NCBI GenBank assembly: GCA_963969345.1
Contig: OZ017766.1
Span: 8,990,001 to 9,054,000, forward strand
Source: Turbatrix aceti
Taxonomy: Eukaryota; Nematoda; Chromadorea; Rhabditida; Panagrolaimidae
Reading direction: 5' to 3'
Length of the DNA: 64,000 nucleotides
Of the stretch, positions 1 to 8,846 are shown in pieces (the stretch's first letter is position 1; every line of letters starts with the position of its first letter). The notes beneath the pieces are model-generated. The model saw nothing but the letters and a program-made list of their open reading frames with translations, was not told the origin of the DNA and searched no databases. The translations under genes were made by a program, and so were the position numbers.

Positions 1-421
1 ATCATTACACCGTCATCCTCACCTGTATTTTTTTTTGTTCAAAATGAATGTGATTTTTTTTTGATATCTGTGTAATATTAAATAATTTATTAATTTCGAC
101 GATTGAGTTAGAAATATTCAAGAAAATGAAATTTAAAAAGTCAAAAACATTGCAAACTCAACGTAACTGTAAAAAAAACTGTAACAAAAGGATTACGTTC
201 ATGAACGCGTTCACTGTTACTTACAAACGCGTGCGCGTGCGCGCCGGCGTGCGCACCAGCAACTCTCACCACGAAAAAATGAACGTGTTTGAATTTTGAG
301 ATATTGTTACTTTTTGTGTCGCGTCTTGTTTACGGTCGCCGTCTTTGGTGTCTTCTTCTTCGTTTTTATCTATTTCTTATTTGTACAATATATTTTTCAC
401 TGCCTTTGTGATATTTCCAAC
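1..421. other. Upstream non-coding region with GC-rich alternating pocket
   Basis: No coding exon is seen. The stretch is AT-rich except for about 225-262, a CG/CA-alternating pocket (GCGTGCGCGTGCGCGCC type) lying some 160-200 bp before the first ATG. It probably contains the promoter and 5' UTR of the MYND gene; that role is inferred from position only. Confidence 0.4.
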
Positions 422-1676
422 ATGGCAGAATCCAGTAGCTTTGCGCAACAACCAAATCCCTCGAGTAGCTTCAACAATCCAAATGGCACAGGCGTTGGTG
501 TGCCAGCGAATATTGATTATCAAAAGCCGATCGTCCAACTCGCTGAACACTGGATCAAGGATTACTGCAATTCTCGGGAAAAAACGCTCTGTGCCCTGGC
601 CGAAAAGGTAAGCTTTTTAGCTTTTTTTTTGTTGTTGGTGAACTGTCAAAATAGCCGTTTTTTATTTCAGTTACATTCCGACTATGTAAACGATCATCAG
701 AGCATTCGTCAACGACTTATGGATCAATTCAAGACCGAACTTGAAGAGACAAAGTGGGTTTTATTTTTTTTTTGCTGCTGGAAAAATGGGACAATTTTTT
801 GGAAATATCGGTTTTTATGATTTCTATCATGGGGCTAAAAATGCGTTTTTCTGTCTTTTTTTCAAAAAGCGTTGTTTTTTACTGATTTTGTTTGTTTCTT
901 GAAAAAATGACCTGAATATCGTTTTTTTATTTGAATTTTACCGTAAAAACCGCGTTCCAAAAAAAAACGCTAAAATGACCCGAAAATTTGTAATTTCTGT
1001 CGTAAAAAAATGCCTTTTTTATTGTTTGCAAAATTGAACGGAAATATCATTTTATGACTTCTGTCGTAGCAAAATGCGTTTTTTAAAAATATAAAAATAC
1101 ATTTTTTACCGGATTTTTATCGGTGCCTAAAAAATGGCCGGAAATATCAATTTTTTATGATTTATAATTATTGTATTTAAAAAGAAGGTTTTTTAACCGT
1201 AAACAATTTTTTTGACCGTTTTTTTAAATATTTCCGACAAAAAAGACCAAATATCGGTTTTTATGATTTTTATGTACAAAAATAAAAGAAAAGCCATGAA
1301 ATTTATGAAAAAATGAATTTTATCCATTAAAATTTATTTTGTTTTATTTTATAATAAAAACGGGGTTTTTTTTACCTTTTTGTTCGTTAAAAAACCGTTT
1401 TTTACAGTTTTTTGTTTTTCCAGGGCAGAACTGATCGCAAAACACGAAAGGCAATTTGCCGAAGAAATAGAAAAGCAAAAAGAGCGATGGCAACGAGAAC
1501 TCGATGCAGCAAAGAAGAAGCAGTGGTGTTTTCAGTGCGAAAGCGAAGCCATCTACTACTGCTGCTGGAATACGTCCTACTGCTCGGTTGACTGCCAGCA
1601 ATCTCACTGGGCACTACATCGACGATTCTGTCGACGAAAGAATCCCAACGGCGGAGCTCCGGCCAACAGGACGTGA
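422..1676 (+). CDS. BRAM1/ZMYND11 C-terminal-type MYND zinc-finger protein (BRA-1/BRA-2-like)
   Basis: Three exons join in frame: 422-607, 671-753 and 1424-1676, giving 173 residues. The N-terminus is Ser/Asn-rich (1-35), followed by a charged helical and probably coiled-coil stretch (about 60-120) rich in Glu, Lys and Arg. Residues 124-159 form a complete MYND zinc finger, starting WCFQCESEA, continuing [14 protein letters not shown] and ending HRRFC. Spacing and the CCWNTSYC core are those of the MYND finger at the end of vertebrate ZMYND11/BS69. The short length matches BRAM1 and the nematode BRA-1/BRA-2 proteins, which are known to bind the BMP type I receptor and modulate TGF-beta signalling. 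No PHD, bromo or PWWP domain is present. The ATG at 422 follows an AT-rich leader; upstream in-frame ATGs lie in hydrophobic, non-conserved sequence. Function is by family; I am confident of the domain. Confidence 0.88.
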
Positions 1677-2815
1677 ACGCGAGATTCTGACTTCAATTTT
1701 ACATATATGTATAACTTACACTGTCGTATCGTTCTTTTTGAATTTTTTTGTGTGTTTGCCTAGTATTTAGACTTTTTTTTTTGTTTCAGATGATTTTCAG
1801 ATTGTTTCATCTTGTCATTTTTCATTTTTTTTCGTGTTGATGTTGTTCACTTTTTTTTTATTAAATAAAATGATTTTTGCAAAACAATTAAAAAATTCAA
1901 AAAAAAAATTTTTTTTTTGTAAAAAAAGTGCAATTATGTCAAAAAAATTCAACGGAAACAAAAAAATAAATACTAAAAAAGTCAATCACGATATTTATTT
2001 CCAAAAATTCGGAAATCGTAATAAAAAAATGTGATCTATTTGAGCGAACAGCTACTAGTTTTTTTGTTCGCGAACAAACACGAACAATTTTTCAAAAGTG
2101 TTCGAAAAACCGAAGAAACGCGAAGAATTTTAACCTTGTTCGCGAACATACATACACGAACGAACATCGAACAAATTATTTTCATAACTTGTGCAAAATT
2201 TTGTTCTCCTGAGTAGAAAAACGTACGTAAATTTGGGCAGTTCATAAATATTTCTCGTTTTTGATCAAAGTCCCCCTACACATTTTATTGGCTAAATTTG
2301 ATGCATGTTATTTGCCTTTTTTTGTCAAATAACATTGATTTTGACTCTTGTAGGACCGTTCACCATAAGACACCCCGATCTTACTTTTTTCTAGATTTTT
2401 GTTCTTTTCATCTGTTCGGAAAATTTAGCTTTGTTCGCGAACGTTCGCTTAACCCTTTTTGCAATCGTTCGCACAAAAAGATTTGATTTGTCAACTTTTT
2501 TATTGCACACGTATCGTACTCGTAAAAACTTGGAGTCGTAAAAAAAGTGTTGCCAAGGAAGTGTCCTGCACACCTTTTTTTTTCCTTTTTTTTCTTTTTT
2601 TTCGATGCACACCTTTTTACTCCTCTGCAATCATCGAGTAAACACTTGAGCTCAGAAGGTTTTGGTATCGATGATAGCATAAAGGCCAATGCAAGATATT
2701 TTCATTTGTTGTGTCACAAGTGTTTATTTTTTGGTTCTAGTTTTTTTTTGATTCCGAGAAAATCGAATTTTCTCGAATTTAGGAAATATTTATGTGTATT
2801 TATAATTTTTTTAGA
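1677..2815. other. Intergenic region with GTTCG-rich repeat
   Basis: This gap separates the MYND and ET-module genes. About 2038-2485 is a member of the dispersed GTTCGCGAAC-rich family, with short palindromes such as TTCGCGAACAAACACGAAC at both ends and an AT-rich centre. I could not define clean terminal inverted repeats here, so it is probably a decayed copy of the MITE described at 3386 and 52674. A C-rich, T-rich tract (about 2570-2640) follows. Just before the next gene, TTTTTTTAG ends one base before the ATG at 2816, which looks like a trans-splice acceptor. Confidence 0.5.
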
Positions 2816-3254
2816 ATGAATTTCAAAGTGCTCCTTCTGCCGATTTGTATCATCGCTGGTGTCGCTTCGCTGGAGTAAGTTTTTTTATCCCAAAAAAAAG
2901 AAATACTAAATATGTAAATAAATATTTACTACATGTAAATTTTTTTTCAGGTGTGTGTTCGAAGTCAAAGATCCTAACGATCAACTGAACATTCACGGTG
3001 GTGTTGATACTTGCCAGAGTGGCGATGACTACTGTATCAAGATAAACTCTGTGAGAATTTATGCCAAAGGATGCTCGACAACGGCCCCGAAAATTACGTA
3101 CAATAATGTGGACACCCGTTGTACCGCGGAAGGTTGTAGCGATAATGGCTTTCAGTGTTGTTGTAAGGGAAATAAGTGTAATGGAGCTGTGAAAGTCAGT
3201 GTTATCATGCCTCTTGGTATGGTCGTGTTGGGAGTTGCCACCGCTTTTGTTTGA
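2816..3254 (+). CDS. Small secreted/GPI-type ET-module (Ly6-like) cysteine-rich protein
   Basis: Two exons, 2816-2874 and 2951-3254, encode 120 residues. The ATG is one base after a T-rich TTTTTTTAG acceptor, as expected for a trans-spliced nematode message. Residues 1-18 are a hydrophobic signal peptide. The mature part has about ten Cys, ending in the signature GFQCCCKGNKCN, which is the CCC-x-D/N-x-CN end of nematode ET modules (three-finger/Ly6-like fold). After it comes a 20-residue hydrophobic tail running to the stop, consistent with GPI-anchor processing or a membrane end. Family members are nematode-specific extracellular proteins of mostly unknown role. An AATAAA at 3309-3314 is a good poly(A) signal. 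Fold and location are inferred from motif; the ligand is unknown. Confidence 0.82.
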
Positions 3255-3385
3255 TTGAATTTTTTTTTGTTTCGCTTACTGTGTTAATTGATGAGTTTTA
3301 TTAAATATAATAAAGTTTTTTTTAAAAAGTTGAAGACATGCGTTTTACGTATTTAAATTGTATTTTCAATTACGAAATTGAGAAC

Positions 3386-3870
3386 AAGGAAGGAGCAAAC
3401 GTTCGTGTTCGTTCGCGAACAATTTTCAATTTTTTGCGTTCGTGTTTGTTCGAAAACAAATTCAAATTTTGGAGCTCGGATTCGTTCGAGAACAGATTTA
3501 CTTTGTACGAGTTCGTTCGCGAACAAAGATAAATTTTCCGAACAGATAAAACGAACAAAAATTTAGGTAAAATGAGTTTAATGGTGCCGAAATTGATGTT
3601 ATTTTTTCCAAAAATGAAAAATAGTGTCAATTGCATTCGGCAATAAAAAGTGTAGGAAAACTGTCGCCAAAAACGTGAAAACGCATAGTACCGAAGTTTA
3701 CGTTTTTATGCCCAGTTTGGACAAAAATTTGTATAAAATTGTTCGTTGTTCGTTCGTGTTCGTTCGCGAACACTGACAAAAATGTTCGCGTTCTTTTAAT
3801 TTTTCCAACAAAATTAACAAAATGTTCGTGTTCGTTCGAGAACAAAAAAACGGCTGTTCGCCCATCTCTG
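3386..3870 (-). mobile_element. hAT-like MITE (GTTCG family) with perfect 8-bp target duplication
   Basis: This is a 485-bp non-coding element. The right end reads GTTCGCCCATCTCTG, the complement of the CAGRGATGGGC terminus seen at 52674 and 63655. The left end, AAGGAAGGAGCAAAC, is a mutated version. Both sides carry the identical octamer TTGAGAAC (3378-3385 and 3871-3878), an 8-bp target site duplication as made by hAT transposases. The inside is AT-rich with GTTCGCGAAC-type arrays near both ends. Much of the interior matches the 52674-53144 copy in reverse. No transposase is encoded, so it would depend on an autonomous partner. Array-like GTTCG sequence continues beyond it at about 3965-4090. 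Confidence 0.8.
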
Positions 3871-4168
3871 TTGAGAACAAAACACTCCCAAAAAATGCAA
3901 AAAAACGAAAATCATTTTTTTGTTATGTTTTTTTTATCATTTGTGCATAATTTTGTTTCACATCCTTTTTTTGTTCGCGAACGAATGCGAACAAAAATGT
4001 TTTTTAGAAAAATCTGTTCGCGGACAAAAACGTGCAACAATACCAAATTTGTTCACGAACGAACACAAATGAATGATAACGTTCGCTTACCTTCTGCGAT
4101 GAATTTTTTGTCTTTGTATCTACAAAATTTATGAAAATCTTCAAACACAAAAATTACTAATTATTAGA

Positions 4169-4828
4169 TCACTGAAAATTAGGTAACGTAAAATCCAACT
4201 GAAGACGAAAATTATTGTCCAATGAAATGTCAGTGATTATCGTATCCTTGGACGATTCATACGGTAGATCGATGAGTTGGTCGCCTTCCAAAGTATACAC
4301 CACGCGATAGAGGCGAGCTTCTGATGGATTTACGGTAAAACTGAAAATTATGTATGTATTTATGCATGATTAAAATTTTTTTTAAAATTAAAAAAAATTA
4401 TTTGCTTACTCAATATTTGCTTGGACTTCCTGGACGAGTTTCTGAACAGCCTGAAGAAGGGTGTAATCATTCCGAAGCTCGCCTGCGGCACTTTTTTTTA
4501 GGATATTTCCATTTGAATTGTAATAGACGCAGGTGAGGGTAAAATAGACGAGTTGGACAATCTTTGGACTCTGTCCGAAATTTTTGGATCCAGTCTGAAA
4601 TTTTGGATGTAACTGGACCGAACCTTTTCTTGCTAAATCAATTTTTTCCCATTCAATATCAATGGTTTTGTTGTAAATTGTGGCATCTTGGACGGTTCCC
4701 ATCAATTTGAAAGTCTTTATCCGCTGTTCAGCGTCCATTTTTGATGATAATAGCAACGAATTTGAGCTCCATGAACTTCTGGTTACCGATGAACTTCTGG
4801 TGACTCTTGGACGCGTGCGATTTGTCAT
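4169..4828 (-). CDS. Unrecognised 196-residue protein, two exons
   Basis: Exons complement(4410-4828) and complement(4169-4340) join in frame (donor GTAAGC, acceptor TTTTCAG) and end at TGA. The first ATG in the open frame is at 4828; a second in-frame Met sits just after the Ser/Arg-rich lead and could be the true start. The first ~35 residues are Ser/Thr/Arg-rich and low complexity. The rest looks like a compact alpha/beta domain: an amphipathic start (MDAEQRIKTFKLMGTVQD), strands such as QLVYFTLTCVYY, then a helix with TLLQAVQKLVQEVQ. There is no signal peptide, membrane segment or Cys cluster. I do not recognise the family. It converges with the ET-module gene and is separated from it by the MITE and GTTCG arrays. 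Confidence 0.7.
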
Positions 4829-5853
4829 ACCGGTGGAAAGGATGAAAGAATGGAAAATTGGTTGGCTACTGTTGTTGACAAAAGTGGATAGCAAATAAAT
4901 AGTTTTTGCAGAATTGCGCTATGCAAAAAATGTTTGTCATGTCCATGGGAAAGGGTTCAAAAAAACAGTTCACATAAAATCTTGGGAAGATTCTCAGAAC
5001 ATTTTTTTGCACTTGCAAAGTTTTGTAAAACTTTGGCGTCAAACATGTAAAATTGTTAAATAAAAAAAAAATTTCTTCATTTTTTTTGGAGTTTCGTTTT
5101 TTACTCTTTTTCTCCCAATTTGCGCTTTTTTTTGAGAAATTTTAGGTGCTTGACAACAAAAAAATCGAAAAAAACTTTTTTTATTTCAGCACTTTTTTTA
5201 TTTTTTTGTAATTTTTCGAACTCATCGAACGTGTTATTTTTTACAGTATTTTTTTACGATGGTTTTTTTTTCTTTTTTTTTGTTTTTTTCGACCGTGTTT
5301 GTACTTTTTTCCGAATATTTTTTTGTTTTTCAGACAGATGCATAAATTATTTTTAAAAAAACTAGCGTCATTTTTCATAAATATTGTTGACTTGCATTTA
5401 TTGTTTTGTTCCACTGCAAAAGTGACAAAAAATCTCTCCAAAATCAGCCCTTTTTCTCATCTTTTCTCTTCATCCGAACAAATCGGCGATTTTGTTTAAC
5501 ACGTGAATCCTTCTTTTTTTTCTTTTCTAAAACAGGCTCCTCGCATCACAATTTTTTTTCGCGCACGCCTAATCGTCCCCCCTTCGGAAATAATTTCCGG
5601 ATCATCAGCCAAAAGTTGACAATGAGTCATTTTTTGTCATCCGTGTACATACACCCGTGTACCGTCAAAAACTGAATTGATCGATGTTATTCAGCGAGGT
5701 GAGGGGAGGGGGAGGAGTGGTGGTCGCCCCCCCCCCTCTCCGTCAGCTCGTCAGCACACAAAAGTCAGTCACTCCCCGACCTTCCTTCCTTTTTTTTCTT
5801 TTCGCGACTCGATCGACATTCACATTCACATTCAACGATTCAACGATCCAACG
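4829..5853. other. Intergenic region between divergent genes
   Basis: No coding exon is visible. It is T-rich (about 5080-5350), then GC-richer with a G/C-run tract at about 5700-5740 and direct CATTCACATTCACATTCAACGATT-type short repeats (5818-5850) just before the lipase ATG. It should contain both promoters; individual elements cannot be assigned. Confidence 0.4.
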
Positions 5854-7590
5854 ATGGTCTTCCTCTACAAACAGGTTCGGTTGAGTGTTTTGTTCGCGAT
5901 CGTTTCCGTGCTCGTGGTTTTGGTCCATGGAATCCCGGAATCAACGCCGAAAACCGCGTACAACGAAGTCGAAGCACGGGCGCTGCTCAATCTCGCTGCC
6001 GCTGCCTACGCACCTTCTCCAGATGCCTGTCTCCAGGTGTAAGTTTGCAAAAAAAATATCAAGAGATAGGCGAACGTTCGCGAACAAATTTTGTAAATAT
6101 TTTCCGCTCATGTTCGTCTGCGAACAGATTTTTCTTAATTTTTTTTGTTCGTCAAAAAAAGCTAAATTTTCTGATGCGATTGTTCAAAAATTTTACAAAA
6201 TTAGCAAAACAAATTTCGTTTGCAAACACGGTCATAAAATGTTCGCATTCGTTCGATTCTTCGATCAAAATAAAAAAATGTTTGCGTTTGTTCGCGAACA
6301 AAAATTTTTTTCCAGTTTCTGTTTAGTCAAAAATTTTTTTGTTCATTTTCGTTCGCGAAATTTTTTTACGAACAGACTGAACATGTTCGCGTGCGTTTGC
6401 AAACACTGTCAAAAATGATAACATTCTTTCGATTCTTCGAACAAAAATTAAAAAAAAAAGTGTTTGTTTGTAAAAAAATACGTTTTTTTGTTCGTATTCG
6501 TTCGCAAACAGATTTTAAAAAAATTGTTTGTTCGTGTTCGTTTGCGAACGAACACAAACAATAAAAAAATTAAATTTCTTTCCAGACGAACGTTTGCCTG
6601 TTTCTGATACCAACAATCCCAAAAATTTACAAAATTACCCTTTTCAGAACATTTCTGAGCACTCGACCCCGAGTTCTCTACGCCAAAACCCGCCAAATCT
6701 GCGATGACCTAGCCAATACCTGTGGCTCCTACACCCTGGCCGACGACGCTAATCAACAGCTCTACGTCGTATTCAGGGGTACAAGATCCAAATTACAGCT
6801 CCTGACCGAAGGTTGGCAGTCAAAAAAAATGGTCGACTTTCTTGGAGTCGGAAAAGCAAATGTCTACTTTTCAACTGCTTTGGATTCATTCTGGGCCAAT
6901 GTTGAATCCGCTTTGGTCGATCATCCGGGGTATACTGTAACTTTTACCGGCCATAGCCTCGGCGGAGCCCTGGCTTCTTTAGCAGCGCTGAGAACCGCTG
7001 TTCAGGGTCTAAGAAATTCTTCGAGTATCAAATTGGTAACTTTTGGTCAACCGAGGGTCGGAAACGTCGAATTAGCCCAAAGTCACGACAAATACGTTCC
7101 CTACAGTTTTCGTGTGGTCCATAGCGTCGATATTGTCCCTCACCTTCCAGCGTGTGCAAAATGGAGGGTCGGCGCGTTCGAAACCGCGGATTCTAGACCG
7201 TGTAATACTTATCAGACCGAATCACCCTATCACCATGGAATCGAGATTTACTACCCCCATGAAATGAATCCCGATTCGCCCTATCGAGAGTGTCTCGGCA
7301 CTCCTTTTGGAGAAGATTACAACTGTAGCGATGCTCTAATTTTCCGACCGGAACACCATTTTCAGTATACCTATGCTCATAGACATTATTTTGAACACAA
7401 AGTTCCGGCTTACGGAAAGCTGGGGTGCGTGGGAAATCGGACGGCGGAGGAAAAGCTTCCTAATGAGGCGACTGATGCAAGTGAACTGACAGCAGCCAGT
7501 TCTGGAGCGTCTGGCGGAGGTGGCGGGTGGTGGACTAATGTCAAGTCCAGGCTCGCGGATATTATTAACACTCGGGGATCTAGACATTGA
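5854..7590 (+). CDS. Secreted fungal-type (class 3) triacylglycerol lipase
   Basis: Exons 5854-6038 and 6648-7590 give 375 residues. Residues 8-25 are hydrophobic (signal peptide), followed by GIPES, so the enzyme is probably secreted or lysosomal. The nucleophile elbow GHSLGG is at 163-168 with Ser165 as catalytic serine, preceded by the beta-strand YTVTF. The acid is most likely Asp223 (HSVDIVPHLP), and the histidine is H306 or H308 in AHRHYF. The RGT motif after the strand LYVVF is the oxyanion-region motif of class 3 lipases. The C-terminal 40 residues are Gly/Ser-rich and low complexity. It would hydrolyse acylglycerol or related esters; nematodes have many paralogues, so the substrate is not predictable. 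The intron 6039-6647 is mostly GTTCG-type repeat. An AATAAA lies at 7782-7787. Confidence 0.93.
6060..6570. repeat. GTTCG-rich dispersed repeat inside the lipase intron
   Basis: Many copies of TTCGTTCGCGAAC/GTTTGCGAACG alternate with AT-rich linkers, in both orientations. It belongs to the same family as the MITEs at 3386 and 52674, but the ends are not clear. It fills nearly the whole lipase intron. Confidence 0.6.
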
Positions 7591-7809
7591 CAAATTCCTT
7601 GGTTTGTTTGATCTTATCGAGTATGTATAAATTCTTGGCTTAACCGATGGGCATGGATTTTGTATGGTGTCAAGGGTGATAATTGCACACATTTGGGATA
7701 TCAGAGTTTGCGGAGATAATTGAACTGGTAAAATTGAACTGGCGATCGGAACAAACTTTTTTTTTTGAAATTTTTGATTGGAATAAACAATTACAAAAAA
7801 AAATTGTTT

Positions 7810-8250
7810 TTTAGACAAAAAGCTGTAACGCAACATTCGTGTTGAGACTCTTCAAGAAAGGAAAAGTCGCAGAATGCGCAAGTCGTAGTATAATTAATTT
7901 GACGAAATTAATTTGAACATTTTAAAACATTGGTTTCTGAACAGTGTTTTCGGCTCTGAAAATTTTTCGGGTACCCGAAGTTCGGAACAGAAATCCTATT
8001 TTTTCAACTACATGGAACCGAAAGTTCGGAAAACCAAAATTTTCTCAGAAATGTTATTTTTTTTTTCGAATCTTCGAAGGTGAAAAAGTATAGTTTTTTG
8101 TTCAAAATGAGTAAGAGTGTTTCGTTTCGCTTTAGAATTGCTTTTGTCTGCCTTCATAGCTCATTTTGTTTATGCGCAGCGATCACAATTTTTTACGATA
8201 CTTTTGTTTTTACCGTTTTTGTTACTTTCATACGGTACTTTCAAAACTGA
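7810..8250. repeat. Intergenic repeat related to the 49.4-51.3 kb tandem repeats
   Basis: The segment starting GCAACATTCGTGTTGAGACT (about 7832) and the one containing AGCTCATTTTGTTTATGCGC (about 8158) recur in the same order at 49412/50229, and in part at 51.2 kb. The copy here has a shorter middle, so it is either internally deleted or an ancestral short form. It fills the gap between the convergent lipase and small Cys-rich gene. Confidence 0.6.
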
Positions 8251-8423
8251 GTGAGTCAACTGATGTTTTACCTGTTCCGGAAAATATCGTATTATTTTTT
8301 TTTGAAAAATCTCGAGTCAAAATTTTCAAAAATGTCAATTTTGAATGTTATGTCAAAAATTCATAAAACACGCCTGAAATGAAGAAATCCAACAACACGC
8401 AATCAAAATCAGACAAACAAGCA

Positions 8424-8755
8424 TCAGTCATCGGGAGGAAGAAGTAATTCGGGAGGGGTTATACGGGATCGATCTTCGATGAAGCAGTCGTAGCGTCTCT
8501 TCGTCACCGCAGACACTGCATAGTCATCCGCAAAGCACTGTGGACAGTGATTGTGTCGAAGACAGATGCTGAAAAAAAAAACCACGTAATTTTTTGTCTT
8601 GAAAAATAAATATTTTTTGGGGGAACTCACTGGGCAATACAGGGACCAACGCAGCAAAAAGCAGCGCCACCGAGAGCTACGGCAGCTCCGACGCCGTTGT
8701 ATCGTTTTTCAAGAGACGAATCGCATTTCGAGCATTTAGAAGTAAACAAACCCAT
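8424..8755 (-). CDS. 89-residue Cys-rich protein, probably N-myristoylated; second gene of possible operon
   Basis: Exons complement(8631-8755) and complement(8424-8568) join in frame with donor GTGAGT and acceptor TTTTCAG. The protein starts MGLFTSKCSKC: Gly2 with Ser6 fits the N-myristoylation rule, and adjacent Cys residues could be palmitoylated. Next comes a small Gly/Ala hydrophobic core (VGAAVALGGAAFCCVGPC), then HNHCPQC, and finally an acidic/proline tail ending PPELLLPPDD. Two CxxC motifs (8-11 and about 53-56) could bind zinc or act as redox or acylation sites. I do not recognise a named family. The ATG is only 91 bp downstream of the ASCC1 stop on the same strand, with an AG acceptor (ATTAG) between, which fits a nematode operon. 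Confidence 0.78.
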
Positions 8756-8846
8756 GACGAATAAAAAGTTGACACTAATTTTGTCGGGCAAAAAAACAAA
8801 AAAATAATTTTGAACGACAAATAAATTTTGAATACAGGCAATGAAA

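Noticed and set aside
3739..4134. Frames of 70-130 codons over the GTTCG arrays (also at 5885-6418, 52458-52829, 63627-64000)
   Set aside because: They translate the repeat words (FANTDKNV, CSRTNTNE types) in all phases and are artefacts of the MITE family.
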